This document shows, one piece after another, positions 27,540-35,432 of a stretch of DNA of 64,000 nt. The stretch covers positions 1 to 64,000 of the forward strand of contig NZ_RQRS01000027.1 of NCBI RefSeq assembly GCF_004335085.1, in the 5' to 3' direction. Source of the DNA: Pedobacter nototheniae. GTDB lineage: Bacteria; Bacteroidota; Bacteroidia; Sphingobacteriales; Sphingobacteriaceae. How positions within the stretch are numbered: position 1 is the first letter of the stretch; every line of letters starts with the position of its first letter. A program made the position numbers and the translations under genes. The notes below the pieces were generated by a model that searched no databases, was not told the origin of the DNA, and saw only the letters and a list, made by a program, of their open reading frames with translations.

Positions 27540-27583
27540 ACATTCCTAAATAGAGTACAATCAAGTATAAATACTAATATTAT

Positions 27584-27624
27584 TAGCTTTTTATTTGCTA
27601 TTTTTGTTAGCAAATAAAAAGCTA
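27584..27624 (+). promoter_or_regulatory. 17-bp perfect dyad centred on a -7 box and ending on the radical SAM start codon
   Basis: TAGCTTTTTATTTGCTA (27584-27600) is repeated in exact inverse at 27608-27624 around a 7-base centre. The A of the ATG is the last base of the second arm. TATTTTTG (27599-27606), a full -7 match, occupies the centre. Each arm itself begins TAGC and ends GCTA. The hairpin is not followed by T residues, so a repressor operator or a start-codon-masking hairpin is more likely than a terminator. Confidence 0.65.
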
Positions 27625-28880
27625 TGTATGATCGTATTCGAGAAAAACTAAATATTCTTGCTGATGCTGCAAAGTATGATGTTTCATGTTCATCTAGTGG
27701 CGGCACACGTAAAAATGATAATAAAGGCATAGGCGACAGTCATTCTTCTGGCATTTGCCACACCTATACAGAAGATGGTCGATGTGTTTCTTTACTCAAA
27801 ATTCTTTTAACCAACCATTGCATTTTTGATTGTGCTTTCTGCGTTTCCAGAAAAAGTAACGATGTAAAACGAGCTGCATTTACTGTAGATGAGGTTGTGG
27901 AGTTAACCATGAATTTTTACCGGCGTAATTATATAGAGGGCTTATTTTTAAGTTCAGGGATATTTAAAAATGCTGATTTTACAATGGAAAGGCTTTTGCT
28001 TGTGGTAAAAAAATTAAGATTAGAGCAGCGCTACAACGGATACATCCACCTAAAAACTATCCCTGGGGCTAGTGATGAGCTTATTAAGGAAGCTGGATTG
28101 TATGCTGATAGAATGAGTATTAATTTAGAAATGCCTACAGAAGCTGGTTTAAAATTATTAGCTCCAGAAAAAAGCCACGCGGAAGTGATTAAACCATTAA
28201 GTTTTGTGCAGGAAAATATTGCTCAATTTGCTGCTGATAAAAAATTAATTAAGCACATTCCAAAATTTGTTCCAGCAGGGCAAAGCACACAAATGGTTAT
28301 TGGTGCAACACCAGAAACCGATAAAGATGTAATGTATATGGCAAATGCGTTTTATAAAAACTTCTCCTTAAAAAGAGTTTATTATTCTGGCTACGTACCC
28401 ATTAGCAATGATAGCAGAATGCCCATATTAGGCACTCAACCGCCCCTTTTAAGAGAAAATAGGCTTTATCAAACCGATTGGCTAATGCGCTTTTACGGCT
28501 TTAAAGTTCAGGAGATTTTAAATGATGCCAATCCCAATCTTGATGTAGATATTGATCCAAAATTAAGTTGGGCCATTAGAAATATGCAGCATTTTCCTGT
28601 TGATATTAATAAAGCAGATTATGCAATGATTCTTCGCATCCCTGGAATTGGAGTAATGTCCGCTAAAAAAATTGTTCAGGCCAGAAAATTTGGAAAACTA
28701 AGAATTGACCAGTTAAAAAAAATTGGTGTTTCTTATAATCGAGCGCAATATTTTATCACGTGTGCTGATAGTCCATATCAATTAAAAGATTATCAGGGCA
28801 CACAAATTAAAGCCTTTATTTTAGCAGAAAGTCAGAGCAAGTATTTAAAAACAGATAGCAACCAATTGATTTTATTTTAG
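27624..28880 (+). CDS. Putative DNA modification/repair radical SAM protein (TIGR03916-like)
   Basis: Radical SAM enzyme of a family predicted to act in DNA metabolism. The cluster motif is CIFDCAFC, Cys66, Cys70 and Cys73 (CxxxCxxC). Extra cysteines at 22, 45 and 54 in a conserved-looking N-terminus (DVSCSSSGG, GICHTY, GRCVSL) could bind a second metal centre. After the TIM-barrel-like part, residues about 328-380 form helix-hairpin-helix DNA-binding repeats (ILRIPGIGVMSAKKIV). Length 418 is typical. The next gene is the standard partner of this family, 41 bp downstream. In other bacteria the partner region includes a uracil-DNA glycosylase-like domain. Substrate and reaction are unknown. 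Confidence 0.9.
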   Translation: MYDRIREKLNILADAAKYDVSCSSSGGTRKNDNKGIGDSHSSGICHTYTEDGRCVSLLKILLTNHCIFDCAFCVSRKSNDVKRAAFTVDEVVELTMNFYRRNYIEGLFLSSGIFKNADFTMERLLLVVKKLRLEQRYNGYIHLKTIPGASDELIKEAGLYADRMSINLEMPTEAGLKLLAPEKSHAEVIKPLSFVQENIAQFAADKKLIKHIPKFVPAGQSTQMVIGATPETDKDVMYMANAFYKNFSLKRVYYSGYVPISNDSRMPILGTQPPLLRENRLYQTDWLMRFYGFKVQEILNDANPNLDVDIDPKLSWAIRNMQHFPVDINKADYAMILRIPGIGVMSAKKIVQARKFGKLRIDQLKKIGVSYNRAQYFITCADSPYQLKDYQGTQIKAFILAESQSKYLKTDSNQLILF

Positions 28881-28921
28881 TTGTATTATTTTTTTCTGCA
28901 AATAGAATAATAAAAATTACC

Positions 28922-29686
28922 ATGACTTACATTTTTGATGGCTCTATGCCTGGACTTTTTACAGCAGTTTTTGAATGGTTTGATCGCAAGCCGGGAAAAG
29001 TTGTGCTAAAATCTGTAAGCGTTTTTCAACCAGAAGCTTTTGCAGAATCATTTACCGTGATAACCGATCATCAAAAGGCAGATCGAGTTTGGGCTGGACT
29101 ACAAAAAAAACTAAAAAAGGAATGGTTGCGCAAGTTTTATTGTTCTTACTTATCAGAAATTCAGGAAGCCTACAACCATCTTTTTCAATTTGCGCTTTAC
29201 ATGTTTAAAAGTGTTAATGGCGCTGAAAATAATTATGGAAATGAGTATGTAATAGCGCTTTCAAAATATGCTAAAAGTGTTGAAAGAGAGAAACATCGGA
29301 TGGAGGCTTTCATCCGTTTCCAAAAAACTGGCGATGGCATGTTCTATGCCGCCATTGATCCAGATTTTAATGTTTTGCCCTTAATATCAAATCACTTTAA
29401 AAATAGATACGCCGATCAGCAATGGATTATTTATGATTTAAAACGAAAATTTGGGCTTTATTATGATTTAAATACTGTTGAAGAAATTACAATGAGTTTT
29501 ACAGATCAGCTTAATAAGAAAAAACCAGATGCCGTTTTTATGGACGAAAAGGAAGAACTGTATTCTATTTTATGGAAAGATTATTTTAAAAGTGCAAATA
29601 TTGTAGCTCGTAAAAACACTAAGCTCCACTTACAGCATGTACCTAAACGGTACTGGAAATATTTGACGGAAAAGCAGCTTAGTTAA
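28922..29686 (+). CDS. TIGR03915/DUF4130-family putative DNA metabolism protein
   Basis: Partner of the radical SAM repair protein. The start TYIFDGSMPGLFTAVFEWFDRK and the later FIRFQKTGDGMFYAAIDPDFNVLPLISNHF with DQQWIIYDLKRKFGLYYD are characteristic of the family. Length 254 is normal; some homologues carry a C-terminal uracil-DNA glycosylase domain, which is absent here (the protein ends RYWKYLTEKQLS). Family annotations describe it only as probable DNA metabolism. It shares the radical SAM promoter and overlaps a TTAACA repeat at its stop codon that precedes the next gene. Confidence 0.87.
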   Translation: MTYIFDGSMPGLFTAVFEWFDRKPGKVVLKSVSVFQPEAFAESFTVITDHQKADRVWAGLQKKLKKEWLRKFYCSYLSEIQEAYNHLFQFALYMFKSVNGAENNYGNEYVIALSKYAKSVEREKHRMEAFIRFQKTGDGMFYAAIDPDFNVLPLISNHFKNRYADQQWIIYDLKRKFGLYYDLNTVEEITMSFTDQLNKKKPDAVFMDEKEELYSILWKDYFKSANIVARKNTKLHLQHVPKRYWKYLTEKQLS

Positions 29687-29719
29687 CATTGCATTAATAT
29701 AAAACTCTTAAATTGCAGC

Positions 29720-30745
29720 ATGAAATTAAGTGTGCTGGTTTTATTTACCGCTTTGGCGGTTGGTCTTTCAATCGGGCTGGTTAATTATCACTTTCAGGGA
29801 AGCTGGTACTATTTGCTAATTTCTTTCGGGATTTCCTTTATAACCAGTTTCATAGTTTTCTATTACCTGATTGAAAAGTACATTTACACCAAAATTAAGC
29901 TCATTTACAAGCTAATTCATAATCTTAAACTCGGAAAAGATTTAAAAGAAGCACTGGGTGAATATGTAAGTTCTGACCCCATTAATGATGTAGAAAATGA
30001 AGTAAAAGAATGGGCGGGTGCAAAGAAAAAAGAAATTGATTTATTAAAAAAACAGGAACAATTTCGGAGAGAATTTCTTTCAAATGTATCTCACGAATTT
30101 AAAACTCCCCTTTTTGCTATCCAAGGTTATATTGAAACTTTACAGGATTGTGTAGTTGATGACCCAGAACAAGCGGTTATTTTTCTTAAAAAAGCAGGAA
30201 ATAATGTAGAAAGATTAAGCTATTTAATTAGCGACCTTGATGTAATTTCTAAACTTGAAACAGGAGAATCTCCAATACACTATCAGAAATTTGATTTTGT
30301 ACATCTTGCCAAAGAAGTAATGGAATATCTGGAAGATCGTGCACACTCAAAAAATATTAAACTTTTCTTTAAGGATAAATATACAGCACCTACAATGGTT
30401 ACTGCCGATCGAGAGAAAATCCGACAGGTATTAATCAACTTAATTGTAAATAGTATTAAGTATGGTGTAGAAAATGGCGAAACCGCTATTAAGATCTTCG
30501 AATTACACGATCAATTTTTAATTGAAGTAACAGATAATGGAATGGGCATTGAAGAAAAACATTTGCCTCGCTTATTTGAACGCTTTTACCGTATAGATAC
30601 TCATCGAGCCAGAGAAGTTGGGGGCACCGGACTTGGTTTAGCCATTGTAAAGCATATTTTAGAAGCACACCAACAAACCATCTCCGTTCGTAGTACACCT
30701 GGCATAGGTACCACATTTGCTTTTACCCTACAAAAAGGCAGTTAA
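29720..30745 (+). CDS. PhoR-like sensor histidine kinase
   Basis: Inner-membrane kinase of 341 residues with two helices (4-22 and 31-52) separated by only a few residues, so almost no periplasmic sensor. The H-box is [21 protein letters not shown] near residue 122, as in PhoR. N-box [10 protein letters not shown]1 VTDNGMGI, F-box LFERFYRID and G2 [12 protein letters not shown] complete the kinase core. No response regulator adjoins it. The PhoU-like and Pit genes follow 200 bp downstream, and a protein with so little sensor domain may read transporter or PhoU state, as PhoR does. That functional link is inference. Confidence 0.88.
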   Translation: MKLSVLVLFTALAVGLSIGLVNYHFQGSWYYLLISFGISFITSFIVFYYLIEKYIYTKIKLIYKLIHNLKLGKDLKEALGEYVSSDPINDVENEVKEWAGAKKKEIDLLKKQEQFRREFLSNVSHEFKTPLFAIQGYIETLQDCVVDDPEQAVIFLKKAGNNVERLSYLISDLDVISKLETGESPIHYQKFDFVHLAKEVMEYLEDRAHSKNIKLFFKDKYTAPTMVTADREKIRQVLINLIVNSIKYGVENGETAIKIFELHDQFLIEVTDNGMGIEEKHLPRLFERFYRIDTHRAREVGGTGLGLAIVKHILEAHQQTISVRSTPGIGTTFAFTLQKGS

Positions 30746-30892
30746 ATTCATTTTTCTGCATTTTGGGCATTCAAATACTTCAACAAAAGTTAACACTAAT
30801 TTTTTAAACCGTTATTGTCGCTCCTCAAAACGCTATAAATCAGCGCATAAAGCACTATGTATTAAGGAGAATTACTTAATATAATTTATAAC

Positions 30893-30926
30893 TTAACATT
30901 AACTTAACATTGAGCGTGTAGCTTTG
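30893..30926 (+). promoter_or_regulatory. Pho-box-like direct repeat with -7 element before the phosphate operon
   Basis: TTAACA occurs at 30893-30898 and 30904-30909, 11 bp start to start with 5-bp spacer, the pattern of the Bacillus PhoP box. Nine bases later TAGCTTTG (30919-30926) is a full -7 match. The -33 position is occupied by the repeats rather than TTTG. The start codon is 20 bp after the -7 box. Together this suggests activator-dependent, phosphate-responsive transcription. Confidence 0.5.
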
Positions 30927-30945
30927 CAAAATATTATAAATTAAG

Positions 30946-31587
30946 ATGAACAATATTTTCAAGTTCTTTACCCCACAAGATAGAAAGTTCCATCCGCTTT
31001 TTGAACAGGCTGGTAGCAATGCACTTAAAATAGCAGAAGCCCTTTTAGAAATGGTAAGCACTGCAGATGCAGAGAGCAGAAAAACAATTTTTAAAGAGAT
31101 TGAGCGCTTAGAGCATGTTGGTGATGACATTACCCATTCTATCTTTCTTGAATTAAGTAAGAACTTTATTACTCCATTTGATAGGGAAGATATCCACCAG
31201 CTGGCAACCGCCGTTGATGATGTAGCTGACTATATTTATGGGACTGCAAACCGCATGCAAATGTACAACATGAACACGATTAGCGAGCCAATTGTAAAAA
31301 TTGCTGAGCTTTTAGTAGAAATGTGTACAGATATTGATAAAGCGATTAAAGAATTACGTAGTTTCAAAAACATCCGCGTTATTGCCGATGCTTGTATCCG
31401 TATTAATAGTGGCGAAAACCAAGCTGATTATGTATTTACTTTAGCGGTAGCCCGTTTATTTGAATACGAAACCAACGCGATTGAATTAATTAAACATAAA
31501 GAGGTTTTACAAACGATAGAGAAAGCGACTGATAAATGTGAAGATGTTGCGAATGTGCTTGAAACTATCCTTGTTAAAAACGCTTAA
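30946..31587 (+). CDS. DUF47/PhoU-like phosphate transport regulator
   Basis: Cytoplasmic all-helical protein of the DUF47 family (TIGR00153-like), related to PhoU, 213 residues. It begins with FKFFTPQDRKFHPLFEQAGSN and has the metal-binding acidic pattern EIERLEHVGDDITHSIF and AVDDVADYIYGTANR, then EKATDKCEDVANVLE near the end. Such proteins are found next to Pit transporters and modulate them. The pit gene starts 12 bp downstream in the same operon, under the Pho-box-like promoter. Confidence 0.93.
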   Translation: MNNIFKFFTPQDRKFHPLFEQAGSNALKIAEALLEMVSTADAESRKTIFKEIERLEHVGDDITHSIFLELSKNFITPFDREDIHQLATAVDDVADYIYGTANRMQMYNMNTISEPIVKIAELLVEMCTDIDKAIKELRSFKNIRVIADACIRINSGENQADYVFTLAVARLFEYETNAIELIKHKEVLQTIEKATDKCEDVANVLETILVKNA

Positions 31588-31599
31588 TAAAAAATAAAC

Positions 31600-32610
31600 A
31601 TGGTAACTACCTTATTGGTTGTTGTTGTAATACTGGCTATTGCTTTCGATTACATTAATGGCTTTCACGATGCCGCAAACTCGATTGCAACAGTTGTTTC
31701 TACAAAAGTACTTACGCCTTTTCAGGCGGTGTTATGGGCTGCTGTTTTCAACTTTGCAGCTTATTTCTATTTCACAGATCATAAAGTGGCAAATACGGTT
31801 GCCAAAACCGTAATTGAAAATTATATTACCTTAGAAGTTATTCTTGCCGGGTTAATTGCTGCAATCATCTGGAATTTATTAACCTGGTGGTATGGTATTC
31901 CTTCAAGTTCATCCCACACTTTAATTGGCGGTTTTGCTGGGGCCGGGATGACACATGCATTGCTAACAGGCGCTAGTCCGCTGGATGCTGTTAACATGGG
32001 TTATGTGGTTAAAATTGTTTCCTTTATTGTGCTAGCACCGGTTATAGGTATGGTTATTTCCGTTGTTATTACTTTGATAATCATTAATATTTGTCGCAAT
32101 GCGAAACCTGCTACTGCAGAAAAATGGTTTAAACGTCTTCAGCTTTTATCATCTGCGGCTTTAAGTTTCTTTCACGGTGGTAACGATGCTCAAAAGGTAA
32201 TGGGTATTATTGCTACAGCTTTAATTGCATCTAAAGTTATTCCAAATTTTGAATCTATGCCAGGTTGGGTACCAGTGGCATGTTATTCTGCAATTTCATT
32301 AGGTACCATGAGTGGTGGCTGGAAAATTGTAAAAACAATGGGTTCAAAAATCACTAAGGTAACAGCTTTAGAAGGTGTAGCAGCAGAAACGGCTGGTGCA
32401 GTAACATTAGGTATTACAGAGCATTTCGCTATCCCTGTTTCTACAACTCACACCATCACAGGTTCAATTGTGGGTGTAGGTTTAGTAAAAAGCGTGTCAG
32501 CAGTACGTTGGGGGGTAACTATTAACTTAATATGGGCTTGGATTTTAACCATTCCTGTATCAGCAACGTTAGCCGCAATTATTTACGGCTTAATTTACTA
32601 CTTCAAATAA
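31600..32610 (+). CDS. pit: Inorganic phosphate transporter, PiT family
   Basis: Low-affinity phosphate (metal-phosphate) symporter in the inner membrane. The two PiT signatures are clear: FDYINGFHDAANSIAT near the start and FFHGGNDAQKVMGIIATAL in the second half, each in an inverted repeat of membrane helices. About ten hydrophobic segments cover 336 residues, a compact form of the family. SSSSHTLIGG and STTHTITGSIVG are the paired re-entrant serine-rich motifs. Second gene of the DUF47-pit operon and closed by a strong terminator. Confidence 0.96.
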   Translation: MVTTLLVVVVILAIAFDYINGFHDAANSIATVVSTKVLTPFQAVLWAAVFNFAAYFYFTDHKVANTVAKTVIENYITLEVILAGLIAAIIWNLLTWWYGIPSSSSHTLIGGFAGAGMTHALLTGASPLDAVNMGYVVKIVSFIVLAPVIGMVISVVITLIIINICRNAKPATAEKWFKRLQLLSSAALSFFHGGNDAQKVMGIIATALIASKVIPNFESMPGWVPVACYSAISLGTMSGGWKIVKTMGSKITKVTALEGVAAETAGAVTLGITEHFAIPVSTTHTITGSIVGVGLVKSVSAVRWGVTINLIWAWILTIPVSATLAAIIYGLIYYFK

Positions 32611-32630
32611 TACAATATTAATAATATTTT

Positions 32631-32668
32631 AAAAGGGCCAAAGTTTTAAAAAACTTTGGCCCTTTTTA
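32631..32668 (+). terminator. Terminator after pit, usable on both strands
   Basis: A 17-bp perfect stem built on AAAAGGGCCAAAGTTTT with a 2-base loop, ending in a T-run. It also serves as the likely end of the convergent PaiB-like gene. Confidence 0.9.
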
Positions 32669-32686
32669 TTTTCATTCCACTCAGAA

Positions 32687-33304
32687 TTAAACTTTTCCTT
32701 TCCTCATTTCTTTAGCCATTTCCTGCGCTAAAAAATCATCACTATTTTTTAAATTTTCAATAATGGCTTCCTGATTTTTGGGAGAATGATTTTGGCTCAT
32801 TTTAAAAACGTGATCCAAGCTATTCACCAAAATTTCAAAACCAGTAATTGCTTTTAAATGTTTTTGAATATAAGCTTCGTCCATTTTGTTAAACGCCGCG
32901 GGGCTTGTTCCTGGATTTTCGTAATGGTTTGTTAAATCTTTAATAACCTGATAAGTTTCCTCAGACGACATTAATCTGATTACACCTTTTGCTTGCACCG
33001 TTTTATAATTCCATGTAGATGCTACAGCTGGGCTTTCGTAAACGGATGCACTGATATAAGCGTGTGCACCACTAAAAACGGCAAGTACATTAGGGTTTTG
33101 CTCAAAAGCTTTACAGTGATCTGTTTTTGTCATAATATGACCAACCAGTTTAATTTTGTCGCCATCGATTATAGTTTTAACAGGAACCTGTGTGGCGACA
33201 GGAAATTCGCCATCAAATCCAATTAAAGTGATGAATGAATTTTTATGCATAAAATCAAGAACAGCATCTTGGTTTTCGGCTGTAAAATAGGGTAACTTGT
33301 ACAT
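32687..33304 (-). CDS. PaiB-like FMN-binding split-barrel protein
   Basis: Member of the FMN_bind_2/PaiB family (205 residues), related to pyridoxamine-phosphate-oxidase-like flavin proteins. The family start MYKLPYFTAENQDAVLDFMHKNSF is clear, then FPVATQVPV, GHIMTKTDHCKAF, VFSGAHAYISASVYES and WNYKTVQAKG, which form the dimeric barrel. Bacillus PaiB is described as a negative regulator of sporulation and protease genes, but no DNA-binding domain is obvious in the sequence. An 18-bp perfect palindrome sits just upstream of its start, perhaps its own control site. Convergent with pit. Confidence 0.9.
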   Translation of the reverse strand: MYKLPYFTAENQDAVLDFMHKNSFITLIGFDGEFPVATQVPVKTIIDGDKIKLVGHIMTKTDHCKAFEQNPNVLAVFSGAHAYISASVYESPAVASTWNYKTVQAKGVIRLMSSEETYQVIKDLTNHYENPGTSPAAFNKMDEAYIQKHLKAITGFEILVNSLDHVFKMSQNHSPKNQEAIIENLKNSDDFLAQEMAKEMRKGKV

Positions 33305-33318
33305 GAGAAATATGATTT

Positions 33319-33336
33319 ACCAAAATTAATTTTGGT
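33319..33336. promoter_or_regulatory. 18-bp perfect palindrome upstream of PaiB-like gene
   Basis: ACCAAAATTAATTTTGGT reads the same on both strands. It is 14 bp from the start codon, and its minus-strand half includes TAATTTTG, a -7 match. No T-run follows, so an operator covering the promoter is more likely than a terminator. The binding protein is unknown. Confidence 0.5.
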
Positions 33337-33378
33337 GCTGGTATTTGATAAATAGAATTAGTGAATTTGATGCAACTA

Positions 33379-34650
33379 TTAGAATTTAATCTTTAATTCC
33401 ACGTTGTCGTTTCCATTTTTTGGTAGAACCCAATCCGGCCCGCTTTCAACAAGCCGCTTTGCTTCTGCATCAGCTTCTTTGTTTAAACCTTTTATAACTT
33501 TAATTGAGGTTGGTCGTCCAGATTTCCGCACCTTAAAGCTTAAAGTGACATACTGTTCAGGTCCTTTTGGGTTATATAATTTGTTATTATTTTCTAAATA
33601 TGCTTCGTAATCAACCGTAGGAACTGGTACAGGCACAGTAATTTCCTTTGAAGATTTAGCGTCCAAGGATGGATTCCCTTTCAAAACAATTTTTCCAGCA
33701 GGGATTGTCTTTCTTTCTCTCCCGTTAGATCCTGTCATGGCGGCAATTTGATTTAAAGATAAATCGCCTCTTAAAGCAACTCTTATTGTATTTGGATCAT
33801 TTGCTTTTGGCACTTCTGCATCTTTATAACCCTCTGCCCTAACCAAAAGTTCTCGGTTTTTTAAACTGCTATCAACAGGTAAATAAAAATTACCATTAGC
33901 ATCTGTTTTTGTTTCGCTTTTAGTGCCCGCCACTTTAACTATTGCACCAGATACGGGCAAGCCATTACCCTCTGCATTAACGGTACCGCTATAAACAGCT
34001 CCATTAGAAACCATAGCGGGCGCAGCCATTACTTTAGCTTTTTGAGTAGATAAAATTTCGGACTTATCTGCGGCAGCTTCGGCTTCTATTCTATTTCTAT
34101 TTATGCTAACTGGAGCAGCAGAAACAACTATAGGTTTACTTAAAGGTTTGGTATTTTTAGCCAAATCTCCGGTTTTTGCTTGCTTAATGGCATTATCAAT
34201 AATTAAAGATTTTACCTTTTCATTTGTATCCGTACTTGTCTCGGCAGCTTTTGGTTGGGTACTTGCAATTGCAGTGTTGGTATCTAAATTAACAACAACT
34301 CCATTTGCTTTATGTAGAGCAACTTCATTACGATGGTTAATCTCTCGCATAAAAAACAAAATACTAACCGTAATAAACGCTACTGTAGCTGTTGCTGCTA
34401 TACTTAACCTTTGAGTGGTAATACCCCACAGCCTACGCTTAATGGGCTTTGTTGCAATACGATCATGCAATTGCTTTTGAAGAATAGAGTAGCTTTGTTT
34501 CCTTTTTGGAGATTGGCGCAAGCCTTCGAGTGCTTCGGCAATAAAAGGATCTTCCAACTCCTGCCTTTCTACAAAGTGCATAGCTTTAGCATCAAGTTTA
34601 CCATCAAGGTAATCTTCCAGAACATCAATATCTAACCAATCGTTATTCAC
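33379..34650 (-). CDS. Anti-sigma-like membrane protein with carboxypeptidase-regulatory and TonB-C domains
   Basis: Probable regulator of the sigma factor encoded just before it, with which it overlaps by 8 nt. Residues 1-80 are cytoplasmic and helical (LEDYLDGKLDAKAMHFVE), resembling anti-sigma N-termini. One transmembrane helix spans about 82-101. After a low-complexity linker, about 215-290 is a carboxypeptidase-regulatory-like beta-sandwich (NGLPVSGAIVKVAGTKSET). Residues about 340-423 end in a TonB C-terminal-like fold (KGPEQYVTLSFKVRKSGRP ... PDWVLPKNG ... VELKIKF). TonB-C on an anti-sigma protein would place it to touch TonB-dependent receptors; this is inferred from domain order. Confidence 0.82.
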   Translation of the reverse strand: MNNDWLDIDVLEDYLDGKLDAKAMHFVERQELEDPFIAEALEGLRQSPKRKQSYSILQKQLHDRIATKPIKRRLWGITTQRLSIAATATVAFITVSILFFMREINHRNEVALHKANGVVVNLDTNTAIASTQPKAAETSTDTNEKVKSLIIDNAIKQAKTGDLAKNTKPLSKPIVVSAAPVSINRNRIEAEAAADKSEILSTQKAKVMAAPAMVSNGAVYSGTVNAEGNGLPVSGAIVKVAGTKSETKTDANGNFYLPVDSSLKNRELLVRAEGYKDAEVPKANDPNTIRVALRGDLSLNQIAAMTGSNGRERKTIPAGKIVLKGNPSLDAKSSKEITVPVPVPTVDYEAYLENNNKLYNPKGPEQYVTLSFKVRKSGRPTSIKVIKGLNKEADAEAKRLVESGPDWVLPKNGNDNVELKIKF

Positions 34651-35221
34651 TACTATTTTTCTCTATACAAATCTTCAAATTTCGCTTTCCATTTTGGATA
34701 TAACTCTTTACCTTAAGCATATCATAACCTGTGAAATCGGCTACTTCCTTATAGCATTTCTCTTGTAGATAAAATAAATCTACGCTTTTTCGCTGTTCTT
34801 CAGGCAAAGTTTCCATACACTTTTCCATTGTGGTAAGCTGTGTTTCTTTTGTGTTGTCGATATCAAGATGCACAAACTCACTGTTTTCCACAAAAGTATC
34901 ATCTAAAGAAACGTTATTTTGCCTTGCAGATTTTCTAAGGGCCATTAAACAGTGGTTACGTGTTAAAACGTGTAACCAACTTTTAAAATTTTGCACTTCA
35001 TGATTTTTGAGTTTAGAAACCAGTTCTTCAAAAATCTGCATTACCGCATCTTTGCTTTGCTCTTCATCCTTAAAATAATTGAAACAAACTCCAAAAACCA
35101 AGTGCATATATTTATTGTAAAGTTTACCCAATGAATTTAAATTGTCGGTATTTTTATACTCGGCAATTAATTTTGCATCATCTTGCTGGTTATTTCCAGC
35201 TGTATTTTTTATAAACTTCAA
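34643..35221 (-). CDS. ECF-type RNA polymerase sigma factor
   Basis: Sigma-70 family protein of 192 residues with region 2 at about 15-90 (LGKLYNKYMHLVFGVCFNYFKDEEQSKDAVMQIFEELVSKL, DEEQ core; LHVLTRNHCLMALRK) and region 4 near 130-180 (LPEEQRKSVDLFYLQEKCYKEVADFTGYDMLKVKSYI). No regions 1 or 3, as in ECF factors. Its stop overlaps the start of the downstream anti-sigma-like membrane protein, indicating coupled translation. Target promoters cannot be named. Confidence 0.92.
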   Translation of the reverse strand: MKFIKNTAGNNQQDDAKLIAEYKNTDNLNSLGKLYNKYMHLVFGVCFNYFKDEEQSKDAVMQIFEELVSKLKNHEVQNFKSWLHVLTRNHCLMALRKSARQNNVSLDDTFVENSEFVHLDIDNTKETQLTTMEKCMETLPEEQRKSVDLFYLQEKCYKEVADFTGYDMLKVKSYIQNGKRNLKICIEKNSSE

Positions 35222-35432
35222 AAATCTGAGTAGCTAAAGCGAATTATCCTCAAGTATAAAAAATATTTTTGAGTGATGAGACATAAACTAAATTATTACG
35301 CGAATTAAACCCTTAGATATAGATGTGCTCTAATTATCTTTAATCACAAAACTTAAAGCAAAGTATATTTAATTGCTGCATGTAAATAGTATTTATGGCA
35401 GTGGTTTTGCTAAGAATAACTAAACAAACAAA

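Noticed and set aside
30787-30806. Third Pho-box pair (TTAACA with TTTTTA 11 bp later)
   Set aside because: The second half is only a T-run in AT-rich sequence and is far from any -7 element.
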